Shown here one piece after another: positions 25,809 to 34,131 of a stretch of 64,000 nucleotides of DNA. Every line of letters begins with the position of its first letter. Positions within the stretch are counted from its first letter, which is position 1. The notes beneath the pieces were generated by a model. It searched no databases. It was not told the origin of the DNA and was given only the letters and a program-made list of their open reading frames with translations. The stretch comes from JANQJA01 sp040880285 (GTDB lineage Bacteria > Pseudomonadota > Gammaproteobacteria > Pseudomonadales > Azotimanducaceae), in contig JBBDIT010000067.1 of NCBI GenBank assembly GCA_040880285.1, forward strand, positions 1-64,000. The letters run 5' to 3'. The position numbers were made by a program, and so were the translations under genes.

Positions 25809-26102
25809 TCAGCGATTTCCCAGTCGCTCAAATAACTGTTCCAGATAGGTAATGCGCTGACGCAAACGCTGGTTTCGTTCCAGGAGTTCCAGCGCAAGCG
25901 CCACGCCTTGCATATTCAGATCAAGGTCTTGACGCAACCGTTCGGCACGCAGGCACCGACTGATGTGCTCATTGTGGAATAGCCATTGATCCTCGCCAGG
26001 GACCGGTTCAAGAATGCCATGGTCGATCAGCTCGCGGACTTGCTCAGCGTTGAGTCGAGTGACACGGCAGAATTCGATAAGGGTATATTCGAGCTCATCC
26101 AT
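25809..26102 (-). CDS. cbpM: Chaperone modulator CbpM
   Basis: 97 residues, MerR-like helix-turn-helix fold: LIEFCRVTRLNAEQVRELIDHGILEP then LRRAERLRQDLDLNMQGVALALELLER and a C-terminal helix. CbpM binds the J-domain of CbpA and blocks its DnaK stimulation. Its ATG overlaps the cbpA stop by one base (TAATG), the same order as cbpA-cbpM in E. coli, so identity is well supported by context. Confidence 0.9.
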   Translation of the reverse strand: MDELEYTLIEFCRVTRLNAEQVRELIDHGILEPVPGEDQWLFHNEHISRCLRAERLRQDLDLNMQGVALALELLERNQRLRQRITYLEQLFERLGNR

Positions 26103-27085
26103 TACAACTTCGCCAGGGTTGCGCGTGGATTAAAATCGAACTTTTGCTGCAGTGATTCATAGGCTGCCCGCTGTTCGTCTGATTCAACTTTCGGGTTGAC
26201 GATCTTGAGCAAGACAAACTGATCACCGGTGCCCAGACCCCGACCCTTGAGCCTGAGCCGGCTACCGCTCTGGCTGTTGGCGGGTATTTTAAGGTTTACC
26301 TTTCCCCCGAGCGTCGGCACTTCGATACTGGTACCAAGTGCTGCTTCCCACGGTGTGACGGGCAATACAAGCGTGATGTCGTCACCGTCAGTTTCAAATA
26401 AGTGGTGTTTTTCAAAACCAATCCTGAGATACAGGTCGCCTGAACTATTCGCACTTGAGCCTGGTTCGCCCTGTCCCTTGAGGCGCAGTTCCTTGCCTTC
26501 CGTCACACCAGCGGGAATCTTTACATTAATGGTTTTGGTGCCACTCGGGGTTGCGATCCTGAGTGCCCTGCTGCCGCCGGCATAAGCTTCTTCGAGGGTT
26601 ATTTGCAGTTCATGGCGCAGGTCGCGTCCACGGACGTGGAAACCGCGAGAGGCATTGCCAGGGCCAGCACCTTGGCCACCACCATAGCCGCCACCAAATG
26701 CTGACCGATCACCGAATATCGAGCGCAGGAGGTCCTCAAACTGGCTTTCCGCTGAGAAGTCGGAGTCAAAATTAAAGTGTTGGCCATGGGCATCGCCACG
26801 CTTGAACTGGTTAGGGTTGTTGACGTATTCCCTTAGCTCATCGTACTCGGCGCGCTTGTCCTTGTTCTTCAGGACCTCATAGGCCTCACTGACTTCCTGG
26901 AATTTCTGTTGGGCATCAGGCTCATCGCTGACATCCGGATGGTACTTGCGGGCCAGTTTCTTGTAGGTACGCTTGATCTCCTCCTGCGTGGCAGTAGGTT
27001 CGATGCCAAGTACTTTGTAATAGTCTTTGAAATCCACGGTTTGCAATCTTATGAGCCTTTGTCTTATATCGGGCGCATTTGGCAA
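26102..27085 (-). CDS. cbpA: Curved DNA-binding protein / DnaJ-class co-chaperone
   Basis: 327 residues as given; the family N-terminus (DFKDYYKVLGIEP) begins at about residue 18, so a GTG at 27037 is an alternative start. The J-domain (to about residue 80) has the HPD motif in KYHPDVSD. A Gly-rich linker (GGGYGGGQGAGPGNASRG) leads to the two C-terminal substrate-binding domains (RGRDLRHELQITLEEAYAG, LRLKGQGEPG, LRLKGRGLG). There is no zinc-finger domain, which separates CbpA from DnaJ. Co-chaperone of DnaK; operon with cbpM. Confidence 0.92.
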   Translation of the reverse strand: MPNAPDIRQRLIRLQTVDFKDYYKVLGIEPTATQEEIKRTYKKLARKYHPDVSDEPDAQQKFQEVSEAYEVLKNKDKRAEYDELREYVNNPNQFKRGDAHGQHFNFDSDFSAESQFEDLLRSIFGDRSAFGGGYGGGQGAGPGNASRGFHVRGRDLRHELQITLEEAYAGGSRALRIATPSGTKTINVKIPAGVTEGKELRLKGQGEPGSSANSSGDLYLRIGFEKHHLFETDGDDITLVLPVTPWEAALGTSIEVPTLGGKVNLKIPANSQSGSRLRLKGRGLGTGDQFVLLKIVNPKVESDEQRAAYESLQQKFDFNPRATLAKL

Positions 27086-27158
27086 TATTCAAGAGACCAA
27101 CTCGCCTCTCGGTCCGCCGTTTACCGGGCGATCATGGCATGTCCAGACACGGTCGACT

Positions 27159-27257
27159 ATGATTGAGAGACGCAAAGGTGCAGCCAGGGCCGAAGAGCGA
27201 AAGGACCGGGTCGTATTCAATTGCGTCAAGGGTCGGGGATATAAGGTACTCGGTTAA
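27159..27257 (+). pseudogene. Possible winged-helix C-terminal remnant
   Basis: A 32-codon frame ending RVVFNCVKGRGYKVLG then stop, followed at once by a terminator-like hairpin. The ending resembles the last strand of OmpR/PhoB-type winged helices (…V-x-G-x-GY-x-hydrophobic). Nothing upstream in any frame continues the fold. Read as the tail of a lost regulator; a real short peptide cannot be excluded. Confidence 0.3.
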
Positions 27258-27269
27258 TACCTTTTTTTT
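27243..27269 (+). terminator. Weak intrinsic terminator
   Basis: AAGGTA (27243-27248) pairs with TACCTT (27258-27263), then a run of T to 27269. The stem is short and AT-rich but the U-tract is strong. Confidence 0.45.
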
Positions 27270-27360
27270 AGATCAAAGTAATTCGGGGGCTCGCGCAAGC
27301 CACAGCAACAACCGCCTGCTTTTGTGTAAAAATAGAACAAAAATACCGGGCAGCCTCAAT

Positions 27361-27930
27361 ATGCAGAAATTTGCTATAGGCGTACTTGTTTCCTTTGCCC
27401 TGGGTAGTCAGGCATCTGCCGACTATTTTTGGGTGCTTGGCAGTTACAGTAAAAAGTCGAATGCATTTTCCGAGCAGGAAAGGTTAACCGCAGTGCTGTC
27501 TTCAGAAGTCCTGGTTGTTCCCAATCCGTCGTCCGATACGTTCCGGGTCATCACTCGCAGAGAGAACCTGACACAAGACCTGCGGCTTGCCGCTGGCGTA
27601 CAGGCATGGTTAATTGATATCGCTGTCACTGTGGATGAACACAATCAGGTACCTTCAGGCGTTGTCCCGGCATTGCCGCCAGCCCAAACAGGTGAGACGC
27701 TTGCCGCCTGGTGTGATCGGGTAGCGCCCAGGCCCGAGTACTGTGATCCAACTGAACTCACTGCACTCGAAGTCAAACGCAAACACCTTGAGCGCTATCG
27801 AGAGGAACTCCAGGCGCGATGCGCAGACGTCACCGATGAGCGCGAGAAAGAAATCTGTAGCGGGTGGGCGCAGACCCAAACCCAAACCCAGGACACCACC
27901 AATCAAGCGAAAACAGCCCTGAGCCAATAA
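27361..27930 (+). CDS. Secreted protein with SPOR-like start
   Basis: 189 residues from the ATG at 27361. A signal peptide (QKFAIGVLVSFALGSQASA) is followed by DYFWVLGSYSKKSNA...VLSSEVLVVPNPSSDTFRVITR, which resembles the first strand and helix of a SPOR (peptidoglycan-binding) domain. The centre holds a Cys pair (WCDRVAPRPEYC); the C-terminal part is a charged helix (LEVKRKHLERYREELQARC) ending in a TQTQTQ stretch. Its stop lies inside an 18-base tandem repeat. SPOR assignment is tentative; function unknown. Confidence 0.6.
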   Translation: MQKFAIGVLVSFALGSQASADYFWVLGSYSKKSNAFSEQERLTAVLSSEVLVVPNPSSDTFRVITRRENLTQDLRLAAGVQAWLIDIAVTVDEHNQVPSGVVPALPPAQTGETLAAWCDRVAPRPEYCDPTELTALEVKRKHLERYREELQARCADVTDEREKEICSGWAQTQTQTQDTTNQAKTALSQ

Positions 27931-27960
27931 ACAGCCCTGAGCCAATAAACAGCCCTGAGC
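27912..27960. repeat. 18-base tandem repeat over a stop codon, 2.7 copies
   Basis: AACAGCCCTGAGCCAATA at 27912-27929 and 27930-27947, then the first 13 bases again to 27960. The stop of the SPOR-like gene falls at the junction of copies one and two. Confidence 0.92.
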
Positions 27961-27987
27961 GGGTAAGAAGTACCAACGCGGGTGATT

Positions 27988-28536
27988 TCACAGGCTGTCA
28001 AGCTCGGCAAGTTGTTGTTTGATTTTTGTAGATTCAGGCGAATGCTCAAGTGCGTTTTCAAACGCGGCTTTTGCGTCATCTTTTCGATTCAACCGAATCA
28101 GGGTCAGTGCCTTGTTATAATAAGGGGTATGCGCCGGGCGTGCACCCTTTGAACTTGCGGTTTCATAGTCGGAGAGTGCAAGTGCATAGTCGTGCGTGTG
28201 ATAGTAGACATTGCCACGATTGATGTAGGCCTCTGCGAGATCCGGCATGATTTCAATGGCCTTGTTGTGGTCTGCAAGTGCGTTCTGGTATTTACCTATA
28301 TTTGAATAGATGATACCCCGATTTGAATAGGTAGCAGCCAGGTCCCGCCGCGTCAGATTTCCCGATGCGATGGCGCGATTACAATACTCAATGCCGGTGT
28401 CTGACAATGCGAATTGACTTTCCTGGAAGCAGCGGGACGCATCTGATGAACCGAGTGTGGTAGACGCCGCACTGTAAGCAAAGTGCGGCGGCACCAGAGC
28501 CAATGCCAGCAGGCAAGCGCGAATAACAGTTTCCAT
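27988..28536 (-). CDS. TPR-repeat secreted protein
   Basis: 182 residues with a signal peptide (CLLALALVPPHFAYSA) and about four tetratricopeptide units: AATYSNRGIIYSNIGKYQNALADHNKAIEIMP, AEAYINRGNVYYHTHDYALALSDY, TPYYNKALTLIRLNRKDDAKAAFENAL. The spacing of W/Y-G-Y-A-P positions fits the 34-residue TPR. A Cys pair before the repeats (CFQESQF, YCNRAI) could form a disulfide. Likely a periplasmic scaffold. A TonB-like gene is immediately upstream on the same strand, 30 bases away. Confidence 0.82.
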   Translation of the reverse strand: METVIRACLLALALVPPHFAYSAASTTLGSSDASRCFQESQFALSDTGIEYCNRAIASGNLTRRDLAATYSNRGIIYSNIGKYQNALADHNKAIEIMPDLAEAYINRGNVYYHTHDYALALSDYETASSKGARPAHTPYYNKALTLIRLNRKDDAKAAFENALEHSPESTKIKQQLAELDSL

Positions 28537-28566
28537 GGCAGGGGACCTCCGGCCCCGAGTCTTCCT

Positions 28567-29268
28567 TCAGTTTAGTTCGGTAGTGCCGTCGACGGCCAGT
28601 GTACTCTGGATTGAGGGCCGGGGTGAGCCTGCGGCAGCAGTTTCCAGCCGGAACAGGAATTTAATTTGCAGATCAGGCGCGATCACCGCGTCACCACCCA
28701 CTGTCCGTGGCTGGAATCTGAACTTGCCAACCGCACTTAGTGCAGCATCATCGAAAAGCTCACCTGGCTCGGATGCAACGACCACCGGGTTCAGGACTGT
28801 ACCGTTTTCGCGGACACTGAAATTTACCAGGACGAATCCTTCAACGCCCTTCATTGCGGCGGCAAAAGGGTAGACAGGCTGCACGACGTACAAAGGCACG
28901 AGGTCGCTAAGTGGCGGATATATCTCAAAGTCCATGGCGTCTGAATCCAGGAAGTCGGCGATAGACCCAAAGGTGGGGCGCTCCGCATGGACGGTGACGA
29001 TTACTTCTTCCGGCGCAATCGACACGCCGTCCGGTGCCGGTGGCAATTGTGCAGGTACTATGCGATTCGCACGAGTTCGTACCTCGCGCATCTCCTCTGG
29101 CTGCATGGGAGGTAGTAGTGGTGCGGAGATGTCAGGTGGATCAGTCTCGGTCAAGGGCCCGGTCCCGGTTGCGATCAATGTTTGCATCAAAAGAAAGCAC
29201 AGCAGGGTCGCCACAAATGCCGAGGCAGTAACCGCGAGATATTTCAATGGTCCTGACACGTGTTCCAT
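28567..29268 (-). CDS. TonB-family energy transducer
   Basis: 233 residues. One N-terminal membrane helix (LAVTASAFVATLLCFLLMQTLI), a Pro-rich periplasmic stretch (PPDISAPLLPPMQPEEM, PAQLPPAPDG), then a C-terminal TonB domain: PLYVVQPVYPFAAAMKGVEGFVLVNFSVRENGTV..VVASEPGELFDDAALSAVGKFRFQPRT. The Y-P-x-x-A and GxV-x-V-x-F pattern is diagnostic. The helix lacks a clear SHLS-type motif. No exbBD or receptor gene is nearby, so it may work with distant partners or with the TPR protein that follows. Confidence 0.85.
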   Translation of the reverse strand: MEHVSGPLKYLAVTASAFVATLLCFLLMQTLIATGTGPLTETDPPDISAPLLPPMQPEEMREVRTRANRIVPAQLPPAPDGVSIAPEEVIVTVHAERPTFGSIADFLDSDAMDFEIYPPLSDLVPLYVVQPVYPFAAAMKGVEGFVLVNFSVRENGTVLNPVVVASEPGELFDDAALSAVGKFRFQPRTVGGDAVIAPDLQIKFLFRLETAAAGSPRPSIQSTLAVDGTTELN

Positions 29269-29382
29269 GCTGTATACCGGAATACGCTATATTCTCGAGC
29301 CTACACCTCCCGGGGTTGGTTTCGCCAGCGAAAGCAGTGTATTTTCACGCCACACAAATGACATTTGAAAAGGAAACACCCG

Positions 29383-30522
29383 ATGACCGAAGCGATACCA
29401 GCCTCAGGCAAGCAAATTCGTTCGAACATCAAATCAAGCGGGCACCTGGAGATTACCCTTGTGGACGTGCCAACGCCTGAGCCAGGCACAGATGACGTCC
29501 TCATCCGAGTAGAAGCAGCACCCATTAATCCATCGGATCTGGGGTTGCTGTTCGGCCCGGCCGATATGACCACCGCCAGCGCCGGAGGTACCGCCGATAA
29601 TCCGACGGTGACGGCGGAGGTGCCACCCAAATTGCTGAAGTCCGCGACAGCAAGATTTGACCAGGACCTGCCGGTCGGTAATGAAGGTGCCGGAATTGTC
29701 GTCAAGGCCGGGGACAGTCCCGCGGCGCAGAGCCTGTTGGGCAAGACAGTGGCAGTGGTTGGCGGCGCCATGTATTCACAATACCGGGTGATGCCTGCTG
29801 GCCAATGCCTGGTGTTACCTTCGGGTACCACACCGGCTGAAGGCGCGTCCTGTTTTGTAAACCCCTTGACCGCCCTCGGCATGGTCGAAACCATGCGCAC
29901 CGAAAGCCATACGGCGTTGGTGCATACTGCTGCAGCGTCTAACCTGGGACAGATGTTAGTGAAGATCTGTCTTAAAGACGGCATTGACCTTGTCAATATT
30001 GTTCGTCGCCAGGAGCATGTCGACCTGCTGAAATCTTTGGGTGCGAAGTATGTCTGTAACTCCAGCGATGAGTCATTTATGGAAGACCTGACGGCGGCAC
30101 TTGCGCAAACCAATGCCACTATTGCGTTTGATGCGACCGGTGGCGGTACCCTTTCGAGCCAGATCCTGACAGCCATGGAATCAGCCCAAAGCCAGAAGGC
30201 GGGCGCATTTAGTCGTTATGGCTCCACGGTTCACAAGCAAGTGTACATCTACGGCGGTCTGGATCGTTCCCCCACAACGCTCAATCGTGCCTATGGTATG
30301 GCATGGGGATTGGGTGGTTGGTTGCTGACACCATTTCTGCAAAAGATCGGTCCGAAAGCCGCGCAAGCTTTGCGCGAGCGGGTCGCCGAAGGAATCAAAA
30401 CCACTTTTGCGAGCAGCTACTCCCATGAAGTCTCACTGGCCGGGGCACTGGACCTTTCGGCGATTGCCGGCTACGGCAAACAAGCGACTGGCGAGAAGTA
30501 CCTGATCAAACCCCAGGCCTGA
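29383..30522 (+). CDS. Zinc-type alcohol dehydrogenase / quinone oxidoreductase-like (MDR)
   Basis: 379 residues from the ATG at 29383 (AAGGAAA eleven bases upstream). GroES-like N-terminal half (DVPTPEPGTDDVLIRVEAAPINPSDLG; VGNEGAGIVVKAGD) and Rossmann half (TALVHTAAASNLGQMLVKICLKDGI). The catalytic and structural zinc Cys residues of classical ADH are absent, so it is a quinone-oxidoreductase or enoyl-reductase-type member. The QR nucleotide motif (AAxSxxG) is HTAAASNLG here. An insertion of about 25 residues after LLFGPADMTT is unusual. Substrate unknown. Confidence 0.82.
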   Translation: MTEAIPASGKQIRSNIKSSGHLEITLVDVPTPEPGTDDVLIRVEAAPINPSDLGLLFGPADMTTASAGGTADNPTVTAEVPPKLLKSATARFDQDLPVGNEGAGIVVKAGDSPAAQSLLGKTVAVVGGAMYSQYRVMPAGQCLVLPSGTTPAEGASCFVNPLTALGMVETMRTESHTALVHTAAASNLGQMLVKICLKDGIDLVNIVRRQEHVDLLKSLGAKYVCNSSDESFMEDLTAALAQTNATIAFDATGGGTLSSQILTAMESAQSQKAGAFSRYGSTVHKQVYIYGGLDRSPTTLNRAYGMAWGLGGWLLTPFLQKIGPKAAQALRERVAEGIKTTFASSYSHEVSLAGALDLSAIAGYGKQATGEKYLIKPQA

Positions 30523-30540
30523 GGTACCGGACTGCGGCTT

Positions 30541-30565
30541 GAAGGTTGAAGGTTGAAGGTTGAAG
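30541..30565. repeat. 7-base tandem repeat
   Basis: GAAGGTT three times plus GAAG (30541-30565), just after the MDR-dehydrogenase stop and before the kamA promoter region. Confidence 0.9.
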
Positions 30566-30572
30566 AAAATGC

Positions 30573-30600
30573 TTGCATAAATTCAGAAATGTTCTTAAAT
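30573..30600 (+). promoter_or_regulatory. Possible promoter of the kamA operon
   Basis: TTGCAT (30573-30578), 16-base spacer, TTAAAT (30595-30600). It lies directly in front of a terminator hairpin, so transcription would begin about at the foot of that hairpin. Confidence 0.4.
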
Positions 30601-30609
30601 GCGTACTTT

Positions 30610-30642
30610 GCGGGATACTCTGATTTGAGTGTCCCGCTTTTT
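30610..30642 (+). terminator. Intrinsic terminator in the kamA leader
   Basis: GCGGGATACTC (30610-30620) and GAGTGTCCCGC (30627-30637) pair over 11 positions with one G-U, loop TGATTT, then TTTTT. It ends 28 bases before the kamA ATG, leaving no room for a promoter in between. So it either ends read-through from the MDR gene or attenuates kamA. Confidence 0.85.
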
Positions 30643-30670
30643 CTTTGGCCGACCGTTAAGGACACACTTT

Positions 30671-32101
30671 ATGGATCGATATTCTTCAGCTTCTGATGAG
30701 GAACCTCCTTCTGGCAGCGAACTATCATTGGTTTCCTCGTCTGCTATTGCCCGCCCGCGAGTTTCAAAAAAAGCATCTCCGAAAGACAAATTCATCCCCG
30801 CTCCACTCCAATCGACCTGCAACAATGCCGCATTGACGGCAGTTGAATCGGTGCCTGTAAGGCTCATCGGTCGCGAGGCTCGCGCCAAAGTCGTAAGACT
30901 CCGGACATCGCCGCGGACCAGTCCACAGACCATTGAATTCAGGAAGAAATTCTTTCCCCAGGTGACCGAAAAAGAGTGGAATGACTGGCGCTGGCAATCC
31001 CGTAATCGATTCAAATCCTTGTCGCAGTTTGAACGCGTGCTTGTCCTTTCTGATGACGAGCGTGCGGCGTTTATCCGTGGCGGCATGTTGCTGCCAACAG
31101 GTGTCACGCCTTACTACATGAGTTTGCTGGATCGCGAAGATGCAACCAGTGCCTTGCGTCGAACCGTTATGCCGTCAACTCATGAGTTTGAACGCTTTCC
31201 TGGTGAGGCGGATGATCCATTGGGTGAAGATAACCATAGCCCGGTACCAGGCCTGGTTCATCGATATCCCGACCGGGTACTGCTGCTTGCGCTCGACTTT
31301 TGTTCAACCTACTGCCGTTACTGTACGCGGTCACGGGTGGTTGGCCACGGAGAGATTGCACCCAGCGATTCGCGTCTGGAGAAAATTTTCCGGTATCTCG
31401 AGCAAGCAACCCAGGTGCGCGATGTGCTTATTTCCGGCGGCGATCCGCTGGCATTGTCAGAGGACAAGCTGGATTATGTGCTGGGTCGCCTGCGGGCCAT
31501 TCCACACATCGAATTCATTCGGATCGGTACCAAGATGCCGGCGGTATTACCGCAACGGATCACAAAGGAACTGACGACTGTCCTGCGTAAACATCATCCC
31601 ATCTGGATGAGCCTTCATTACCTGCACCCGGAAGAGTGCACGCCGGAATCACGGCAGGCCTGTGAACGACTGGCAGATGCAGGTATTCCGCTCGGATCAC
31701 AAACGGTGTTGCTGAAGGGCGTGAACGATAGCGTGGATACCATGAAGGGTCTCATGCATAAGCTGCTGACCATGCGGGTTCGACCTTATTATCTGTATCA
31801 GTGTGACCCCATTAGTGGCTCGGCGCACTTTCGTACGACGGTAAAAAAGGGCCTTGAGATCATTGAAGGATTACGCGGGCATACTACCGGTTATGGTGTA
31901 CCCACCTATGTCATCGATGCGCCTGGTGGTGGCGGCAAGATTCCACTCCAGCCGGACTACAACCTTGGCCGTGACGGTGACGACATCCTGCTCAGGAACT
32001 TTGAGGGCAAGGTGTTCCGCTATCCCGATCCGGAACCTTCCGTTACAACCAATGAGGTTACAACCAATGAGGTTTCAAGCAATGAGGTGTCGCCATGTTG
32101 A
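30671..32101 (+). CDS. kamA: Lysine 2,3-aminomutase-family radical SAM enzyme (KamA type)
   Basis: 476 residues from the ATG at 30671 (AAGGA site). Cluster motif CSTYCRYC (Cys 211, 215, 218) binds the 4Fe-4S/SAM. LISGGDPLALSED, GTKMPAVLPQRIT, LLKGVNDSVDTMKGL and VRPYYLYQCD follow as in clostridial KamA. Asp379 (QCD) and Asp416 (VIDAPGGGGK) match the two residues that hold the substrate's distal amino group, and Lys423 the PLP lysine. So lysine or a close diamino acid is the likely substrate, giving beta-lysine. It is longer than EpmB (about 340), which argues against EF-P modification. About 90 low-complexity N-terminal residues and a VTTNE repeat tail are unusual. Overlaps the next gene by 7 bases. 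Confidence 0.9.
   Translation: MDRYSSASDEEPPSGSELSLVSSSAIARPRVSKKASPKDKFIPAPLQSTCNNAALTAVESVPVRLIGREARAKVVRLRTSPRTSPQTIEFRKKFFPQVTEKEWNDWRWQSRNRFKSLSQFERVLVLSDDERAAFIRGGMLLPTGVTPYYMSLLDREDATSALRRTVMPSTHEFERFPGEADDPLGEDNHSPVPGLVHRYPDRVLLLALDFCSTYCRYCTRSRVVGHGEIAPSDSRLEKIFRYLEQATQVRDVLISGGDPLALSEDKLDYVLGRLRAIPHIEFIRIGTKMPAVLPQRITKELTTVLRKHHPIWMSLHYLHPEECTPESRQACERLADAGIPLGSQTVLLKGVNDSVDTMKGLMHKLLTMRVRPYYLYQCDPISGSAHFRTTVKKGLEIIEGLRGHTTGYGVPTYVIDAPGGGGKIPLQPDYNLGRDGDDILLRNFEGKVFRYPDPEPSVTTNEVTTNEVSSNEVSPC
32042..32086. repeat. 15-base in-frame repeat at the kamA 3' end
   Basis: GTTACAACCAATGAG twice (32042-32056, 32057-32071) and a diverged third copy (32072-32086). It encodes VTTNE-VTTNE-VSSNE at the C-terminus of the aminomutase. 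Confidence 0.92.
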
Positions 32102-33114
32102 TTGGGCTGACCTACGATTTGCGGTCTGCCTATCTGGCGGCAGGCTATGGCGAGGTCGAAACTGCCGAATTTGATCGGGACGATACCATCGACGCAATTG
32201 AAAATGCGCTGGTCACGCTGGGGCATGAGGTGGTTCGGATTGGTCATGTTCGCGAGTTGGTCTCGTGCCTTGCCCGTGGTGAACGCTGGGATCTTGTATT
32301 CAATATTTGTGAAGGTCTACATGGAAGCGCGCGTGAAAGCCAGGTGCCCGCGTTACTGGATGCCTATGGTATTGCCTACACTTTTAGTGACGCGAGTCTG
32401 ATGGCACTTAGCCTCAACAAGGCCTGGACCAAGGCGGTGTTGGCAGACGAGATAGAAACGCCCGAGTATCGCGTGGTCCAACACCTGAGTGATCTGGAAA
32501 CCGTGGATTTGGCGTTTCCCTTGTTTGTAAAGCCGCTGGCAGAAGGCACAGGTAAAGGTGTCAGTGCCGGATCGGTGGTACGTAACCTCGACACGCTGGC
32601 ACGTCAATGCGAATACCTGCTGGCTACATTCAGGCAACCTGTGCTGGTAGAGACTTTTTTGCCCGGCCGCGAGTTTACCGTGAGCATCCTGGGTACCAGT
32701 GACTGTAGTCGGGTGCTAGGCACGTTCGAAATTGTATTGTTGGACGCGGCTGAACCGAATGCCTACGGCTATGTGAACAAAGAAGAATGTGAAGACAAGG
32801 TGCTGTATCGGCTCGTATCAGCGGATGAAGATCCGATAGTAAGAGACGCTGAATCCCTGGCGTTGAAGGCATGGCGCAAGTTGTCCTGTCGTGACGCCGG
32901 CCGCATCGATATTCGATGTGATTCGGATGGCAAGCCCTCCTTCATTGAGGTCAATCCACTTGCCGGTATTCATCCCTGGCACTCTGACCTGCCCATGCTG
33001 GCAACTGCCGTGGGCATGGAGTATGTCGAATTGATTCGGCTGATTGTTGAGTCTGCTTGTGAGCGAGTCGACGGATCCGTATTGCAAAGCGGAGTTGTCG
33101 CGCGAGTCGCATAA
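32095..33114 (+). CDS. ATP-grasp ligase, D-Ala-D-Ala ligase-like (first of two)
   Basis: 339 residues. N-terminal domain (LIGLTYDLRSAY...LGHEVVRIGH...WDLVFNICEGLHG), then the ATP-grasp core: FPLFVKPLAEGTGKGVSAGSVV (nucleotide Lys and Gly loop), VLVETFLPGREFTVSILG, AGRIDIRCDSDGKPSFIEVNPLAGIHPWHSDLP (metal ligands Asp/Glu/Asn). These are the D-alanine-D-alanine ligase family marks, but the NxLPG...S/L substrate end reads NPLAGIHPWHS, so the acceptor differs. Family members join a carboxylate to an amine with ATP. The start lies inside the kamA stop. Not a housekeeping ddl, which sits with mur genes. Confidence 0.85.
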   Translation: MLIGLTYDLRSAYLAAGYGEVETAEFDRDDTIDAIENALVTLGHEVVRIGHVRELVSCLARGERWDLVFNICEGLHGSARESQVPALLDAYGIAYTFSDASLMALSLNKAWTKAVLADEIETPEYRVVQHLSDLETVDLAFPLFVKPLAEGTGKGVSAGSVVRNLDTLARQCEYLLATFRQPVLVETFLPGREFTVSILGTSDCSRVLGTFEIVLLDAAEPNAYGYVNKEECEDKVLYRLVSADEDPIVRDAESLALKAWRKLSCRDAGRIDIRCDSDGKPSFIEVNPLAGIHPWHSDLPMLATAVGMEYVELIRLIVESACERVDGSVLQSGVVARVA

Positions 33115-34131
33115 ATGCGCATCGCCCTCTTATTCAATGAGCCCGCACCGGATGCACCCGCCTCCGATCTTGATGTCTATACGCAAGTCGATGCAGTGCA
33201 CCGGGCGCTGACGGGACTTGGTCATGAGTGCCTGTCGATGGGCTGCACCCTGGATCTTGGCGCCTTGCGTGAAAGACTGGTCGCCACCCGTATCGATTGC
33301 GTTTTCAACCTGGTGGAATCTCTCGGCGGCACCGACAGGTTGCAGGTCCTGGTGCCGATGTTGCTCGACTCAATGAATATTTCCTACACTGGGACGAATG
33401 CTGCCGCCATGTTGGCGAGTGGCGATAAGGTACTGGTCAAACAGGGATTGGTGACACACGGGCTGCCCACGGCGCCCTGGTTTACGCTCGCGCCTGGCTC
33501 ACCTGCTTTCGTCCCTGGAAAGTATATTGTCAAGGCGCGTTATGAGCATGCATCCGTCGGTATCGATGACAGTGCAGTCATTGAAACCTGCGATGGCACT
33601 CTGCTGGCGGACATGATCCGTCACCGCTGGCATCTGTCGGGTCACGAAATGTTCGCCGAGCAATTTATCGATGGTCGCGAATTCAATATTTCGGTGCTCG
33701 CGGATGGCGCCGGGACCGGGCGAGCGCTTGTTCCCGCTGAAATCGACTTCTCTGCCTATCCTGAGGGCAAACCAAGGATTGTCGGCTATGATGCCAAGTG
33801 GTCCGAATCTTCGTTTGAGTACAACGCCACACCGCGCTCGTTTGCCTTTATTGCGACCGACTCGACCCTGCTTTCTTCGCTCCAGTCGCTGAGCGAAAAT
33901 GTCTGGCAGCATTTCGGGCTGGGCGGTTACGCGCGGATCGACTACCGGGTTGATGAGCAAGGTGCACCCTACATTCTCGAAATCAATACCAACCCTTGCC
34001 TGTCGCCTGATGCCGGCTTTGCCGCCGCACTTGACGTCAGCGATATAGATTTTGCCACCGCCATGGAACAAATCGTGGTGGATGCGATGCGCAGCAATTC
34101 CCGCGGTGAGGTAGCAGGGTGCCGACAGTAA
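33115..34131 (+). CDS. ATP-grasp ligase, D-Ala-D-Ala ligase-like (second of two)
   Basis: 338 residues, starting on the base after the previous stop (TAA-ATG). Same fold as its neighbour but clearly divergent: RIALLFNEPAPDAPASDLDVYTQVDAVHRAL, CVFNLVESLGG, YIVKARYEHASVGIDDSAVI, EQFIDGREFNISVLAD, GGYARIDYRVDEQGAPYILEINTNPCLSPDAGF. The metal-binding ExN (EINTNP) is intact. An ExxSYD-like loop (KPRIVGYDAKWSESSFEYNAT) replaces that of Ddl. Two non-identical ligases in a row suggest two consecutive condensations, or a heterodimer. Confidence 0.85.
   Translation: MRIALLFNEPAPDAPASDLDVYTQVDAVHRALTGLGHECLSMGCTLDLGALRERLVATRIDCVFNLVESLGGTDRLQVLVPMLLDSMNISYTGTNAAAMLASGDKVLVKQGLVTHGLPTAPWFTLAPGSPAFVPGKYIVKARYEHASVGIDDSAVIETCDGTLLADMIRHRWHLSGHEMFAEQFIDGREFNISVLADGAGTGRALVPAEIDFSAYPEGKPRIVGYDAKWSESSFEYNATPRSFAFIATDSTLLSSLQSLSENVWQHFGLGGYARIDYRVDEQGAPYILEINTNPCLSPDAGFAAALDVSDIDFATAMEQIVVDAMRSNSRGEVAGCRQ

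Noticed and set aside
29301..30176. 291-residue minus-strand frame over the MDR gene
   Set aside because: Ser/Thr/Arg-rich composition typical of an antisense shadow; the opposite frame has clear dehydrogenase motifs.
30671..32101. EpmB (EF-P lysine modification) as the identity of the radical SAM gene
   Set aside because: It is about 130 residues longer than EpmB, keeps the KamA substrate Asp residues, and no efp or epmA is nearby.
32095..34131. Housekeeping D-alanine-D-alanine ligase (ddl) for either ATP-grasp gene
   Set aside because: No mur/fts context, divergent substrate-end motifs, and both are locked in the kamA operon.
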